In this document: positions 27,934 through 36,400 of the stretch, piece by piece
Numbering within the stretch: position 1 is the stretch's first letter
How the letters are laid out: every line of letters starts with the position of its first letter
Assembly (NCBI GenBank): GCA_035946615.1
Contig: DASYZB010000115.1
Coordinates: 39,357-103,356, forward strand
DNA length: 64,000 bases
Direction: 5' to 3'
DNA from: Verrucomicrobiia bacterium
GTDB taxonomy: Bacteria > Verrucomicrobiota > Verrucomicrobiia > Limisphaerales > UBA8199
Program-made: the position numbers and the translations under genes
Notes under the pieces: model-generated
Told to the model about the DNA's origin: nothing
Databases searched by the model: none
What the model saw: only the letters and a program-made list of their open reading frames with translations

Positions 27934-29406
27934 TTAATCCACGGTTCCCTTGGGTAACGGCAATTCCTTTACATCAAACTCGTAGGAGTATTGGTCGAAA
28001 TAGATGTTATGAGACCCCCACTCCAGTTCGCCTCGTTGAAAATCAACATTATCCGACCGCATCGATTGCTTGGGGGGCACGAGCGTCTGGCAATGATCGC
28101 TGTTGGCTGCCATCCGGTACTGGTCGAGACCCCCGAAGTAGAAATCGCGAATCTCGCGTCGCTGGACGGCTGAAAGCGCCGTGGCATATTGCATGGCGAA
28201 AATCCCCATATACGGATCGACCGGCACCCACCCATAAGGCGCCAGGTAAATCTCGCTCCAATCATGGATGTCTTCGTTGCCAGGGAATGTATTCCAGCCG
28301 GATTGCCAGCGGGCGGGGATGCCATTGAGCCGGCAAAGAGCAATGAAGAGCATCGCCTCCTGCCCACAGTCCCCATAGCCTTTGGTGCGGCAATAATCAC
28401 TGATGTTCCTGATGGTCGAGTATTCAATCGCCAGGCTATATTGGATGTGGGTCGCAATCCAGTCGTAACACCGCTTGGCTACGAGGCACGGGTTGGTTTC
28501 ACCCCCCACGATCTGCGTCGAGAGCTTCCGAAGCTCCGGCGTAAACACCAGGTGCGGCCCCTCGCGCGTAAACGGGCTCAGCAACGGATCGTTTGGATTG
28601 GACGCCTTCACCAGCTCCGGCTTAGGCGCGAATGACACCCCGTAACAGGTATAATCATATTCAATCCTGAACTCGGTTGGCCGATCCTTGCGCGCCGGCT
28701 GCCCCATGAATATCGAGCGGATGGCGCTCTCTCTGGCGTCAATCCGCGCGGGTTTGGGGGATGCTGACAGTAAATCGAAATCCCGTTGGAAAGGGTACTC
28801 CCGTGGAATCGGCAGCCAGGCGCGGATGATTTGGCCTGCTGGCGCCGCATTTGCCTTGGCCGTAACGTTCAACGTAATGTGGAAGCGTTTGGGCAGCACA
28901 TAGGGCTTCTTCTCGGCGATGGCCGCTCGTTGGATTGCCAGGCAAGTCTCCAGGCGCGCTTTCTGTGACACCGTGGTGTCCTTTGGCGGAACCCGCCGGC
29001 TTTCCAGCTCCGGATACCGAAAAAAGAGATTCTTCACGCTCGACCCCATGAAATAAACCTGCCCATCAATTTGCCGGCTGTCGAAGCGGCCCTCCCTAAT
29101 CCAGTCATCGAATTCCTTCAGGGTGAGGTCCCGGACAGATTTCTTCAGCACCGCAAATAACTGGTCTTTTGTGTAGGGGAAATCCTTTTTGATACGCGCT
29201 AATCGATCCAATTCGAACTCCAACTGCTTTTGCTCGGCGGCGCCCAGCGCAGCGTCTGCCAGGCTCGCTTTCAAGATTTCGGCCGCCGCGCTGAAGTGCC
29301 CTTGCAGCTCAAGCCGGCCTGCCTTTTTAATAACATCCTCCTGCGCAAAGCAAAGCCCTCCGGCCATCGCCAGGACCAATGAAAGGACTAAAAGGGCTTG
29401 CTTCAT
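27934..29406 (-). CDS. Secreted transglutaminase-like protein
   Basis: A 490-aa protein with a signal peptide (KQALLVLSLVLAMAGGLCFA). An N-terminal helical part (20-110) leads to a beta-rich region (about 175-300). The transglutaminase core carries the catalytic triad C347 (GYGDCGQEAMLFIALCRLNG), H381 (IHDWSEIYL) and D397 (GWVPVDP). Such bacterial proteins may be cysteine proteases or cross-linking enzymes in the periplasm. It is the first gene of a minus-strand operon with the IMPase-like and cyclophilin genes. Its start region faces a hairpin-rich divergent intergenic region. Confidence 0.87.
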   Translation of the reverse strand: MKQALLVLSLVLAMAGGLCFAQEDVIKKAGRLELQGHFSAAAEILKASLADAALGAAEQKQLEFELDRLARIKKDFPYTKDQLFAVLKKSVRDLTLKEFDDWIREGRFDSRQIDGQVYFMGSSVKNLFFRYPELESRRVPPKDTTVSQKARLETCLAIQRAAIAEKKPYVLPKRFHITLNVTAKANAAPAGQIIRAWLPIPREYPFQRDFDLLSASPKPARIDARESAIRSIFMGQPARKDRPTEFRIEYDYTCYGVSFAPKPELVKASNPNDPLLSPFTREGPHLVFTPELRKLSTQIVGGETNPCLVAKRCYDWIATHIQYSLAIEYSTIRNISDYCRTKGYGDCGQEAMLFIALCRLNGIPARWQSGWNTFPGNEDIHDWSEIYLAPYGWVPVDPYMGIFAMQYATALSAVQRREIRDFYFGGLDQYRMAANSDHCQTLVPPKQSMRSDNVDFQRGELEWGSHNIYFDQYSYEFDVKELPLPKGTVD

Positions 29407-29495
29407 CGCTCAAACGAAGATGCCTGAACAGCAAGGGGAAGCAACCTTGGAGTATCGTCCGCCGCATAGCAATGCAGAGCAATTCTCATCTTGGA

Positions 29496-29523
29496 GCCGC
29501 TGCCGCATTTATGCGGCAGCGGC
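29496..29523. repeat. 12-bp perfect hairpin
   Basis: GCCGCTGCCGCA (29496-29507), a TTTA loop, then TGCGGCAGCGGC (29512-29523). It is not followed by a T-run and lies between divergent genes, so a terminator role is unlikely. Confidence 0.75.
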
Positions 29524-29565
29524 GATTCAAAATCTTAAAATGTGAATTGCTGGCAAGGCTCCGTC

Positions 29566-29621
29566 TGCAGGCCAACGGCCTGCTTCATAGAGCCATCTAT
29601 AAAGCAGGCCGTTGGCCTGCA
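29566..29621. repeat. 20-bp inverted repeat whose arms are themselves hairpins
   Basis: The arms at 29566-29585 and 29602-29621 are perfect reverse complements with a 16-nt spacer. Each arm contains its own 7-bp stem with a 3-nt loop (GCAGGCC-AAC-GGCCTGC and GCAGGCC-GTT-GGCCTGC). This nested layout could form two small hairpins or one long one. Confidence 0.8.
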
Positions 29622-29671
29622 ACCATCCACCTGCGCCCCTTTCCCACAGCGTTGCCGTGGGCTGGTATGAG

Positions 29672-29688
29672 GGACGCCTTTGGCGTCC
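29672..29688. repeat. 7-bp mini-hairpin
   Basis: GGACGCC-TTT-GGCGTCC. It is preceded by CCCAC-N9-GTGGG at 29643-29661. It is the third hairpin of the 363-bp region 29407-29769, which otherwise holds no gene. Confidence 0.7.
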
Positions 29689-29769
29689 TCGCGATGGGAA
29701 CAGAATAGCAGTAGCAGCGAGTTTGGAAACCTGCGACTTTGTCAGTCGTCCTGTGCTGAACCGCGAACT

Positions 29770-32661
29770 ATGAAAAGGCATTCCTTCGTCGCCTTTGCCG
29801 CTTTTGTGCTAACAATTGCCCAGGGCGGCGAGTTTCGTGCCGCCCGTTCCGTCCACTTGGTCTATCCCGCTCCGGGAGGCGCCCTGTTTTACAATGAGGT
29901 TGTCGTTGAAAAATCCGTCAACGGCTCCTATTTCATGGCTTGCGGGTGGAATACCGGATACTTCGGCATTCAGCAACTCGGCGGGACGCACGACAAGCTG
30001 GTGCTCTTCTCGGTTTGGGACCCAACCAAAGGGGATAATCCTAATGGGGTCAAAGCCGAAGACCGCGTCGAGGTGCTGTACCAAGGTGAAGGGGTGCAAA
30101 TCAAACGCTTCGGCGGCGAAGGCACAGGCGCGCAGTGCCTGTGGCGTTATGATTGGCGCCTCGACGAAACCAACCACTTCCTTGTCGGCGCTCGAATCGA
30201 GGGAGAAAAGACCACCTACGCCGCCTGGTTCCGCGCGAGTGACGGGTGGAAGAAGCTCGCCTGCTTTCGGACCCGGACCGGCGGCCTGCCTCTCAGCGGC
30301 TATTATTCTTTCATCGAAGATTTTCGCCGTGACGGCAAAAGTGCAGGCCAAGTGCGCAAAGCCCGGTTTGGCAACGGCTGGATCAAAACACCCCAAGGCC
30401 AGTGGGTACGGCTCGCCAAAGCGCGATTCACCGCTTCCGGCGCGGAGTGGGAATCCAAAGAGAACATTGACGCAGGATCGGAGGATGGATTCTTTTTCCT
30501 GGCAACCGGTGGCGAGGTCAAAAGGACGCGAGAACTCAGGAGTTTTATTGATTTGCCTGTCGCTGCCACACCAGATTCTCCCGGCTTTCTGCCCGCATTT
30601 CCTTCCGAGGCCAGCAACGCAGCGGCGGAGTGGGTGCCTCTCTGTCCGGGCGGCGGGGGCTGGTGCATGGGCATTTATCCGCACGCCACAAACCCCAACG
30701 TTATCTGGATGAACACCGACATTTCCGGGCTCTTCAAGTCCACCGACGGTGGAACCACCTACAAGCTTGTCTCGGGAGCGATCCACCTCGCCACCGGCGG
30801 CGGCTCCGTCGTCTGTGGTAACTACTCCCAATTTGCCGTGGACCCGGCTTCCCCCAGCATTTGCTATTATGCCGTCCACACTTTGGGGCGCGGCGTCCAC
30901 GAAAACGGTTTGTGGAAATCCATCGATGAAGGTGAAACCTGGTCGTACATCCCCGGCACCGAGGCCTTGCTGGGCGCTTCCTTGGCTGTGGGTGCGGATG
31001 AGACCTTATACTGCGCGCAAAAGGACAGTCACAAAATCCACGTCTCCACCGATCAGGGGAAGACGTTCGCGATCAAGGAAACCCTGCCCTTCACTGCCGC
31101 CAACGTGAAGGATTATCAGTCCGGCATCCACTTGTTCGGTTCCAAGTCGGGACGGCTGTATGCAGCCAGTCCCCTCCGGCCCGCCACCGGCCTATACTAC
31201 ACAGACGACAAGGGCGACCACTGGCAATCGGTGGCCGCTCTGGCCGACAAAAGGGTAGGGGCCATCTCCTGTTCACCCTCAGACCCGAACCTGGTCTTCG
31301 CTGTAACGGCCGAGGGCGCCATCTATCGGGCATTGGACGGAAAGACCTTCGAGCCCTGCGCCGGAAAACTCGCCCCTCGTCGAGTGGACTCCAAGCGCAG
31401 CGTTGGAGTTGGCATCAGCAACAGTGGCCGCGTCGTCGCTTGGGCCCAGGGCATGTCCAAACCCATCCTCAGCGATGACAATGGCCAGACCTTCTCCGAT
31501 GCAAAAGTCCGTCCGCCTTTGCCCGGGGATTACCTGTTCTTCGCCAATGGCCTCCGGGACGTCACCTCTTTTGCTGCCTCACCTTGCGGCGACCGGTTCT
31601 ACAAGACCGCCAGCGGCACGGTCTGGCGGAGCATTGATAATGGGGAGACCTGGGAACCGCGCGTCACCGGCATCGACGTGCTTTGCCTGGAAGCCCCGCC
31701 CGTCGTGGATGCAGCCGACCCCAATCGCGTCTATTTTCTTGCCGGCGACGTGGGCTTCTATTACACGACCGATCTGGGAAAGTCTTGGAAAATCAGTGGA
31801 GGCATCGACGCAACGTGGTGCCAGGCAGCCGCTCTGGCCCAGGACCCGACTGACTCCGACGTCCTTTACCGCGTTTGGAGCCCCATCAACAGCCCCGAGG
31901 CTCCCTGTTATCTCTACAAGTCCATCGACCGCGGACTTTCGTGGAGCCAGACCCCCACCGCAAACGTGGGCTCGCGCTACCGGGAAATGGGCAGCCTCAT
32001 TGTGGACCCCACCAACCCGCGGCACATTTATTTTTCTTCCACCCAGAACTCCCACCGCAACCCTCCCCTTCCCGATTCGCTGCGGGCTGTGCTGGAATCC
32101 ACCGACGGCGGCAACACCTTCCACCGCATGCCGGGATCGCCTGGGGAGTTGCATCAAATGAGCCGGGCACGCAGCGGTAACCTCTATGGCGTGGATGGCA
32201 TCTGGGGCGGCCCCATTTATGAGTATTCCAAAATGACTCGTCAAGGGACGGCCCTCTACCCCAAGGGCGCCACGGATGTCGCCGTGGATTCAACCAACGA
32301 GAAGGTCATCCTTGTCGCCGATTTCCTGGGCGGCAAGCTCATGCTCTCCACCGACGGTGGCGCCACCTGGACGGCGAAAAAGGACTGGCAAGGCCGGGAC
32401 ATCTGCGCATGGGCCGTGTACATTGACCCCGTACGACCCCAGGTCATGCTGGCCGGCGCCCACAACATCAAGGGCGGCGCCGGGGGAATCCTTCGCAGCC
32501 TTGACGGCGGGCAGACCTGGAGTTCATTCCAGCCTTGCGGCGCACCGGCCTACGTGAATGGCTTCGTCTATGGCGGTGTGCCCGGACGGGTCTATGCCTG
32601 GACCTGCATGATGGGTTCGTTCAAAGTCGAAAACGCGTACTCCATGCCCACCAGCCCTTAG
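29770..32661 (+). CDS. Secreted DUF3472 and BNR-propeller (GH74/xyloglucanase-like) protein
   Basis: About 963 aa from the ATG at 29770, which gives a signal peptide (KRHSFVAFAAFVLTIAQGG). Residues ~25-240 resemble DUF3472: YMACGWNTGYFGIQQ-type text, LVLFSVWDPTKGDNPNG, and a late FIEDF. From about 290 on there are repeated BNR/sialidase-like Asp-box units such as STDGGTTYKL, SIDEGETWSYI, STDQGKTFAI, SIDRGLSWSQT, STDGGATWTAK and SLDGGQTWSSF, spread over two propellers as in GH74 enzymes. Likely an extracellular glycan-binding or glycan-degrading protein. Catalytic Asp residues of GH74 could not be assigned by eye. Confidence 0.8.
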   Translation: MKRHSFVAFAAFVLTIAQGGEFRAARSVHLVYPAPGGALFYNEVVVEKSVNGSYFMACGWNTGYFGIQQLGGTHDKLVLFSVWDPTKGDNPNGVKAEDRVEVLYQGEGVQIKRFGGEGTGAQCLWRYDWRLDETNHFLVGARIEGEKTTYAAWFRASDGWKKLACFRTRTGGLPLSGYYSFIEDFRRDGKSAGQVRKARFGNGWIKTPQGQWVRLAKARFTASGAEWESKENIDAGSEDGFFFLATGGEVKRTRELRSFIDLPVAATPDSPGFLPAFPSEASNAAAEWVPLCPGGGGWCMGIYPHATNPNVIWMNTDISGLFKSTDGGTTYKLVSGAIHLATGGGSVVCGNYSQFAVDPASPSICYYAVHTLGRGVHENGLWKSIDEGETWSYIPGTEALLGASLAVGADETLYCAQKDSHKIHVSTDQGKTFAIKETLPFTAANVKDYQSGIHLFGSKSGRLYAASPLRPATGLYYTDDKGDHWQSVAALADKRVGAISCSPSDPNLVFAVTAEGAIYRALDGKTFEPCAGKLAPRRVDSKRSVGVGISNSGRVVAWAQGMSKPILSDDNGQTFSDAKVRPPLPGDYLFFANGLRDVTSFAASPCGDRFYKTASGTVWRSIDNGETWEPRVTGIDVLCLEAPPVVDAADPNRVYFLAGDVGFYYTTDLGKSWKISGGIDATWCQAAALAQDPTDSDVLYRVWSPINSPEAPCYLYKSIDRGLSWSQTPTANVGSRYREMGSLIVDPTNPRHIYFSSTQNSHRNPPLPDSLRAVLESTDGGNTFHRMPGSPGELHQMSRARSGNLYGVDGIWGGPIYEYSKMTRQGTALYPKGATDVAVDSTNEKVILVADFLGGKLMLSTDGGATWTAKKDWQGRDICAWAVYIDPVRPQVMLAGAHNIKGGAGGILRSLDGGQTWSSFQPCGAPAYVNGFVYGGVPGRVYAWTCMMGSFKVENAYSMPTSP

Positions 32662-32830
32662 CCGTGGCCATTCAATTGAACCGCTAATCTGCGCTGATGA
32701 TCGCTAAGGCATCATCCATTCGCTCGCAATGGCGTCGGGGAAGCAGGCACCAAAAAATGCTATATACTTTTAATCCGTCGAACTCGCATGCACACTTGAT
32801 TTTAGCGGGCCGCGGTCGATAGTTTTTGAC

Positions 32831-33388
32831 ATGCCCGATGTCACCCAACTGCTCAGCGCCATTGATGCGGGTGATCCCAAGGCCGCCGCCCGTTTGCTCC
32901 CGCTGGTCTATGACGAATTGCGCAGGCTGGCGGCCTGGAAGATGGCCCAAGAAAAACCCGGGCAGACCCTGCAGGCGACCGCCCTGGTCCACGAAGCCTG
33001 GTTGAGATTGGCCGGTTCAGAACATCAGCAATGGCGCGGACGTTCCCATTTCTTCGCAGCGGCCGCCGAGGCGATGCGGCGCATCCTCATTGATAAGGCC
33101 CGGCACAAGGCCAGCTTGAAATGCGGCCTCGCTCATCCACTCGAGGAGCTTCACGAATCCAAAATCGAGTTGGCCGCTCCCTCGGATGAGATTCTCGCCG
33201 TGCATGAAGCCCTCGATGCCCTGGCCGCCGAGGACGAACTGGCTGCTGATGTAGTCAAGTTGCGTTATTTCGTGGGCATGACCGTTCCAGAAATCGCTGA
33301 GGCCCTGGAAATATCCCCGCGTAGCGCCGACCGGCACTGGGTGTTTGCCAGGGCCTGGCTCAAAGGAGCGATCCGTGGCCAATGGTAA
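32831..33388 (+). CDS. ECF RNA polymerase sigma factor (TIGR02999-like)
   Basis: A 185-aa protein. Region 2 covers about 10-85, with LVYDELRRLAAWKMAQE, ATALVHEAWLRL and HFFAAAAEAMRRILIDKAR. Region 4 covers about 120-180, with LRYFVGMTVPEIAEALEISPRSADRHW. The ALVHEAWLRL and AAAEAMRRILID strings are hallmarks of the subgroup usually encoded next to Ser/Thr kinases in Acidobacteria, Planctomycetes and Verrucomicrobia. The kinase gene follows after 108 bp. An AT-rich TATATACT lies 70 bp upstream. No anti-sigma gene is adjacent, so the kinase may control it. Confidence 0.92.
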   Translation: MPDVTQLLSAIDAGDPKAAARLLPLVYDELRRLAAWKMAQEKPGQTLQATALVHEAWLRLAGSEHQQWRGRSHFFAAAAEAMRRILIDKARHKASLKCGLAHPLEELHESKIELAAPSDEILAVHEALDALAAEDELAADVVKLRYFVGMTVPEIAEALEISPRSADRHWVFARAWLKGAIRGQW

Positions 33389-33496
33389 GCGTTCCAGGAG
33401 CAGGGTTGGCTTATGTATGGGAATTCACAGAAAAATTGAAACCGGTTGGCGTGTTTTGATACCCGATTACGCCATTTCCTGGTAATAGGACATGAT

Positions 33497-36400
33497 ATGA
33501 ACGACCCAGACAAATTCCAAAACCGTTCGGAGAAAGAGATTTTCTTTGAGGCGCTGGAAAAGAACACACCCGAGGAACGGACCGCGTTTTTGGACGGCGC
33601 CTGCGGCAAGGACCTGGCGCTACGCGCTCGGATGGAGGCCTTGCTGGCCGAGCATTTTGAGCAGGATACCTTCATGAAGAAACCTGCCGCGTACGCTGAG
33701 CGACCCACCATCAAAATATCCCCCATCGAGGAAGCTGCCGGAACCGTCATCGGACGCTACAAATTGCTGCAATGCATCGGGGAGGGCGGCTGCGGAGTGG
33801 TGTATATGGCCGAACAGCAGGAGCCCGTGAGGCGGCGAGTAGCGCTGAAGGTCATCAAGTTGGGCATGGATACCAAGCAAGTCATCGCCCGCTTCGAGGC
33901 CGAGCGCCAGGCGCTGGCGCTGATGGACCATCCGAACATCGCCAAGGTGCTGGACGCCGGCGCGACCGAGACGGGCCGGCCTTATTTTGTGATGGAGTTG
34001 GTCAAAGGCATCCCCATCACGCGCTATTGCGACGAAAACAATCTGAGCACAGCAACCCGGCTGAGCCTGTTCGTGCAAGTGTGTCAGGCCATTCAACATG
34101 CTCACCAGAAGGGCATCATTCATCGCGACATCAAACCTTCCAACATCCTGGTGGCGGACCATGACGGCGTGCCGGTGCCCAAGATCATTGATTTTGGCAT
34201 CGCCAAGGCGACGACCGACCAGCGGCTGACGGATAAGACATTGTTCACGGCCTTCGAGCAGTTCATTGGGACGCCGGCCTATATGAGCCCGGAGCAGGCC
34301 AGGCTGAGCGGGTTGGACATTGATACGCGCAGCGACATCTATTCGTTGGGAGTATTGCTTTATGAGTTGCTGACGGGCAGAACTCCGTTCGAGGGCGAAA
34401 GGCTATTGAAAGCTGGTTTGGATGAAATTCGCCGAATCATCCGGGAAGAGGAACCCGTACGGCCCTCCACCAGACTGCATACGCTGGACGCGGTGGAGCA
34501 GACGACGGTGGCTAGGCACCGCCAGGCCGATCCTCCCAAACTGCGCCATCTGCTCAGCGGCGACCTGGATTGGATCGTGATGAAGGCCTTGGAGAAAGAC
34601 CGGGGGCGGCGCTACGAAACAGCCAACGGCCTCGCGATGGATATTCAGCGGCATCTGAACAATGAGCCGGTCCTCGCCCGCCCGCCGGGCAAGTTGTATC
34701 GCTTTCAGAAAATGGCCCGGCGTAACAAACTGGCCTTTGGGGCGGCAGCCGCCGTCGTTACGTCGTTGGCCCTGGGGTTGGTGATTTGCTCGTTCCTTTT
34801 TATCCGCGAGAAGCAAGCCCGCGCCAGCGAAGCCGCGATGCGTCAGAAAGCCGAGGCGGCCAACCAGCAGGCCCAGGCGCAAGCCGCTCGGGCGGTAGCG
34901 GCGTCCCGGCAAGCGAAGTCGGCGGAACAGAATGCCCGGCAGAAGGAAGTCGAGGCGAAAACAGCCTTGTCCACATCCGAGTTTTTGCAAGGTTCGCGCG
35001 CCATCACCGAAAAGCACCCGGGCGATGCCCTGGCTTATCTGGCGCGCAGCTTCGCTGACGATCCGGCCAACGAGGCCGCGTTAACCAGCATGGCGACCTT
35101 GTTGGCGTCTCATTCCTGGATGGCTCCCACGGTTTTGTTGAAACCAGCCAAATCAGCCAACTCAGCTCAATTCAGTCCGGACGGCAAGCGCATCCTCACC
35201 GTTTCGGAGGATTGGACTGCGCAGGTGTGGGATGCACAAAGCGGCCAACCCTTGACGCGACTGGGACTGGGCGGACAGGTGGGCGCGGCGCAATTCAGCC
35301 CGGACGGAACGCGCGTTGTCACGGCGACATGGGATCAAGCGCGGGTTTGGGATGCGTCGAGCGGCCAACCGCTGACACCGCCTTTGCCACACAACGGCTT
35401 GGTCGCCTCCGCCCAATTCAGTCCGGATGGGAGGCGCCTCGTCACCATGTGCGGCGCTTCGGCTTGGGTGTGGGATGCGCAAGATGGCCGGAAACTGGCC
35501 GAGTTGCAAACCGGCGGCAAGTTGAGCCTGCTTTTAGCGCAATTCAGTCCAGATGGCAGCAGCATTATCACGGCGGCCTGGGACCAAGTACGGGTCTGGG
35601 ACGCAAAGAACGGCCGGGTTTTGACGATGCTGCCACAGCTTGGCTCATCGTTCGCGAGGTCAGCGCAGTTCAGTCCGGACGGCAAGCGTATCGTTACGGC
35701 TTCTGGCGACGGGTCGGCGCGGGTATGGGATGCGCAAAGTGGCCAACAACTGATGACCCTCGGACACATCCTTCCCGTGGCCTCCGCCCAGTTCAGTCCG
35801 GATGGCAAGTCCATCCTCACGACGACGTGGGGCGGCACTGTGCAGATTTATGACGCGCAGAGCGGGCAGTTGCTTCCGGGACATGGCATTCAGGATAATC
35901 GTGTCAATTCAGCCCAATTCAGCCCGGATGGAACGCGAATTGTCACCGCCTCTGGCGCCGTGGCCCGGGGCTGGAATGCGCGGAGCGGCCAGCCGCTGAC
36001 GGAGCCTCTGCAACACAATAGCGTCGTCAACTCCGCGCAATTCAGTCCAGACGGCAAACGCATCCTCACCGCGTCCCGGGATGGTACGGTGCGGGTCTGG
36101 GAGATGCAGAACGGCCAGCCGCCGTTGGCGGAAATCTTGAAACAAGCCGGCTTCGCGTCAGCGCAATTCAGTCCGGATGGAACACGCATCCTGACGGTAT
36201 GGGGGAATTGGGTTTGCGTCTGGGATGCAAAGAGCCACCAGCCGCTGACCGAGCGCTTGCAACACTACAGCTTCGTCAACGCCGCGCAGTTCAGTCCGGA
36301 TGGCAAGCGCATCCTCACCAGGGCTGGGGACCAGGTGCGGGTGTGGGATGCGCAGGACGGCCACCCCCTGACTGCTCCTCTTAAGCATGACGGGTGGGTG

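Noticed and set aside
29496..29523. Intrinsic terminator at the 12-bp hairpin
   Set aside because: No U-tract follows on either strand and the flanking genes diverge, so nothing needs to end there.
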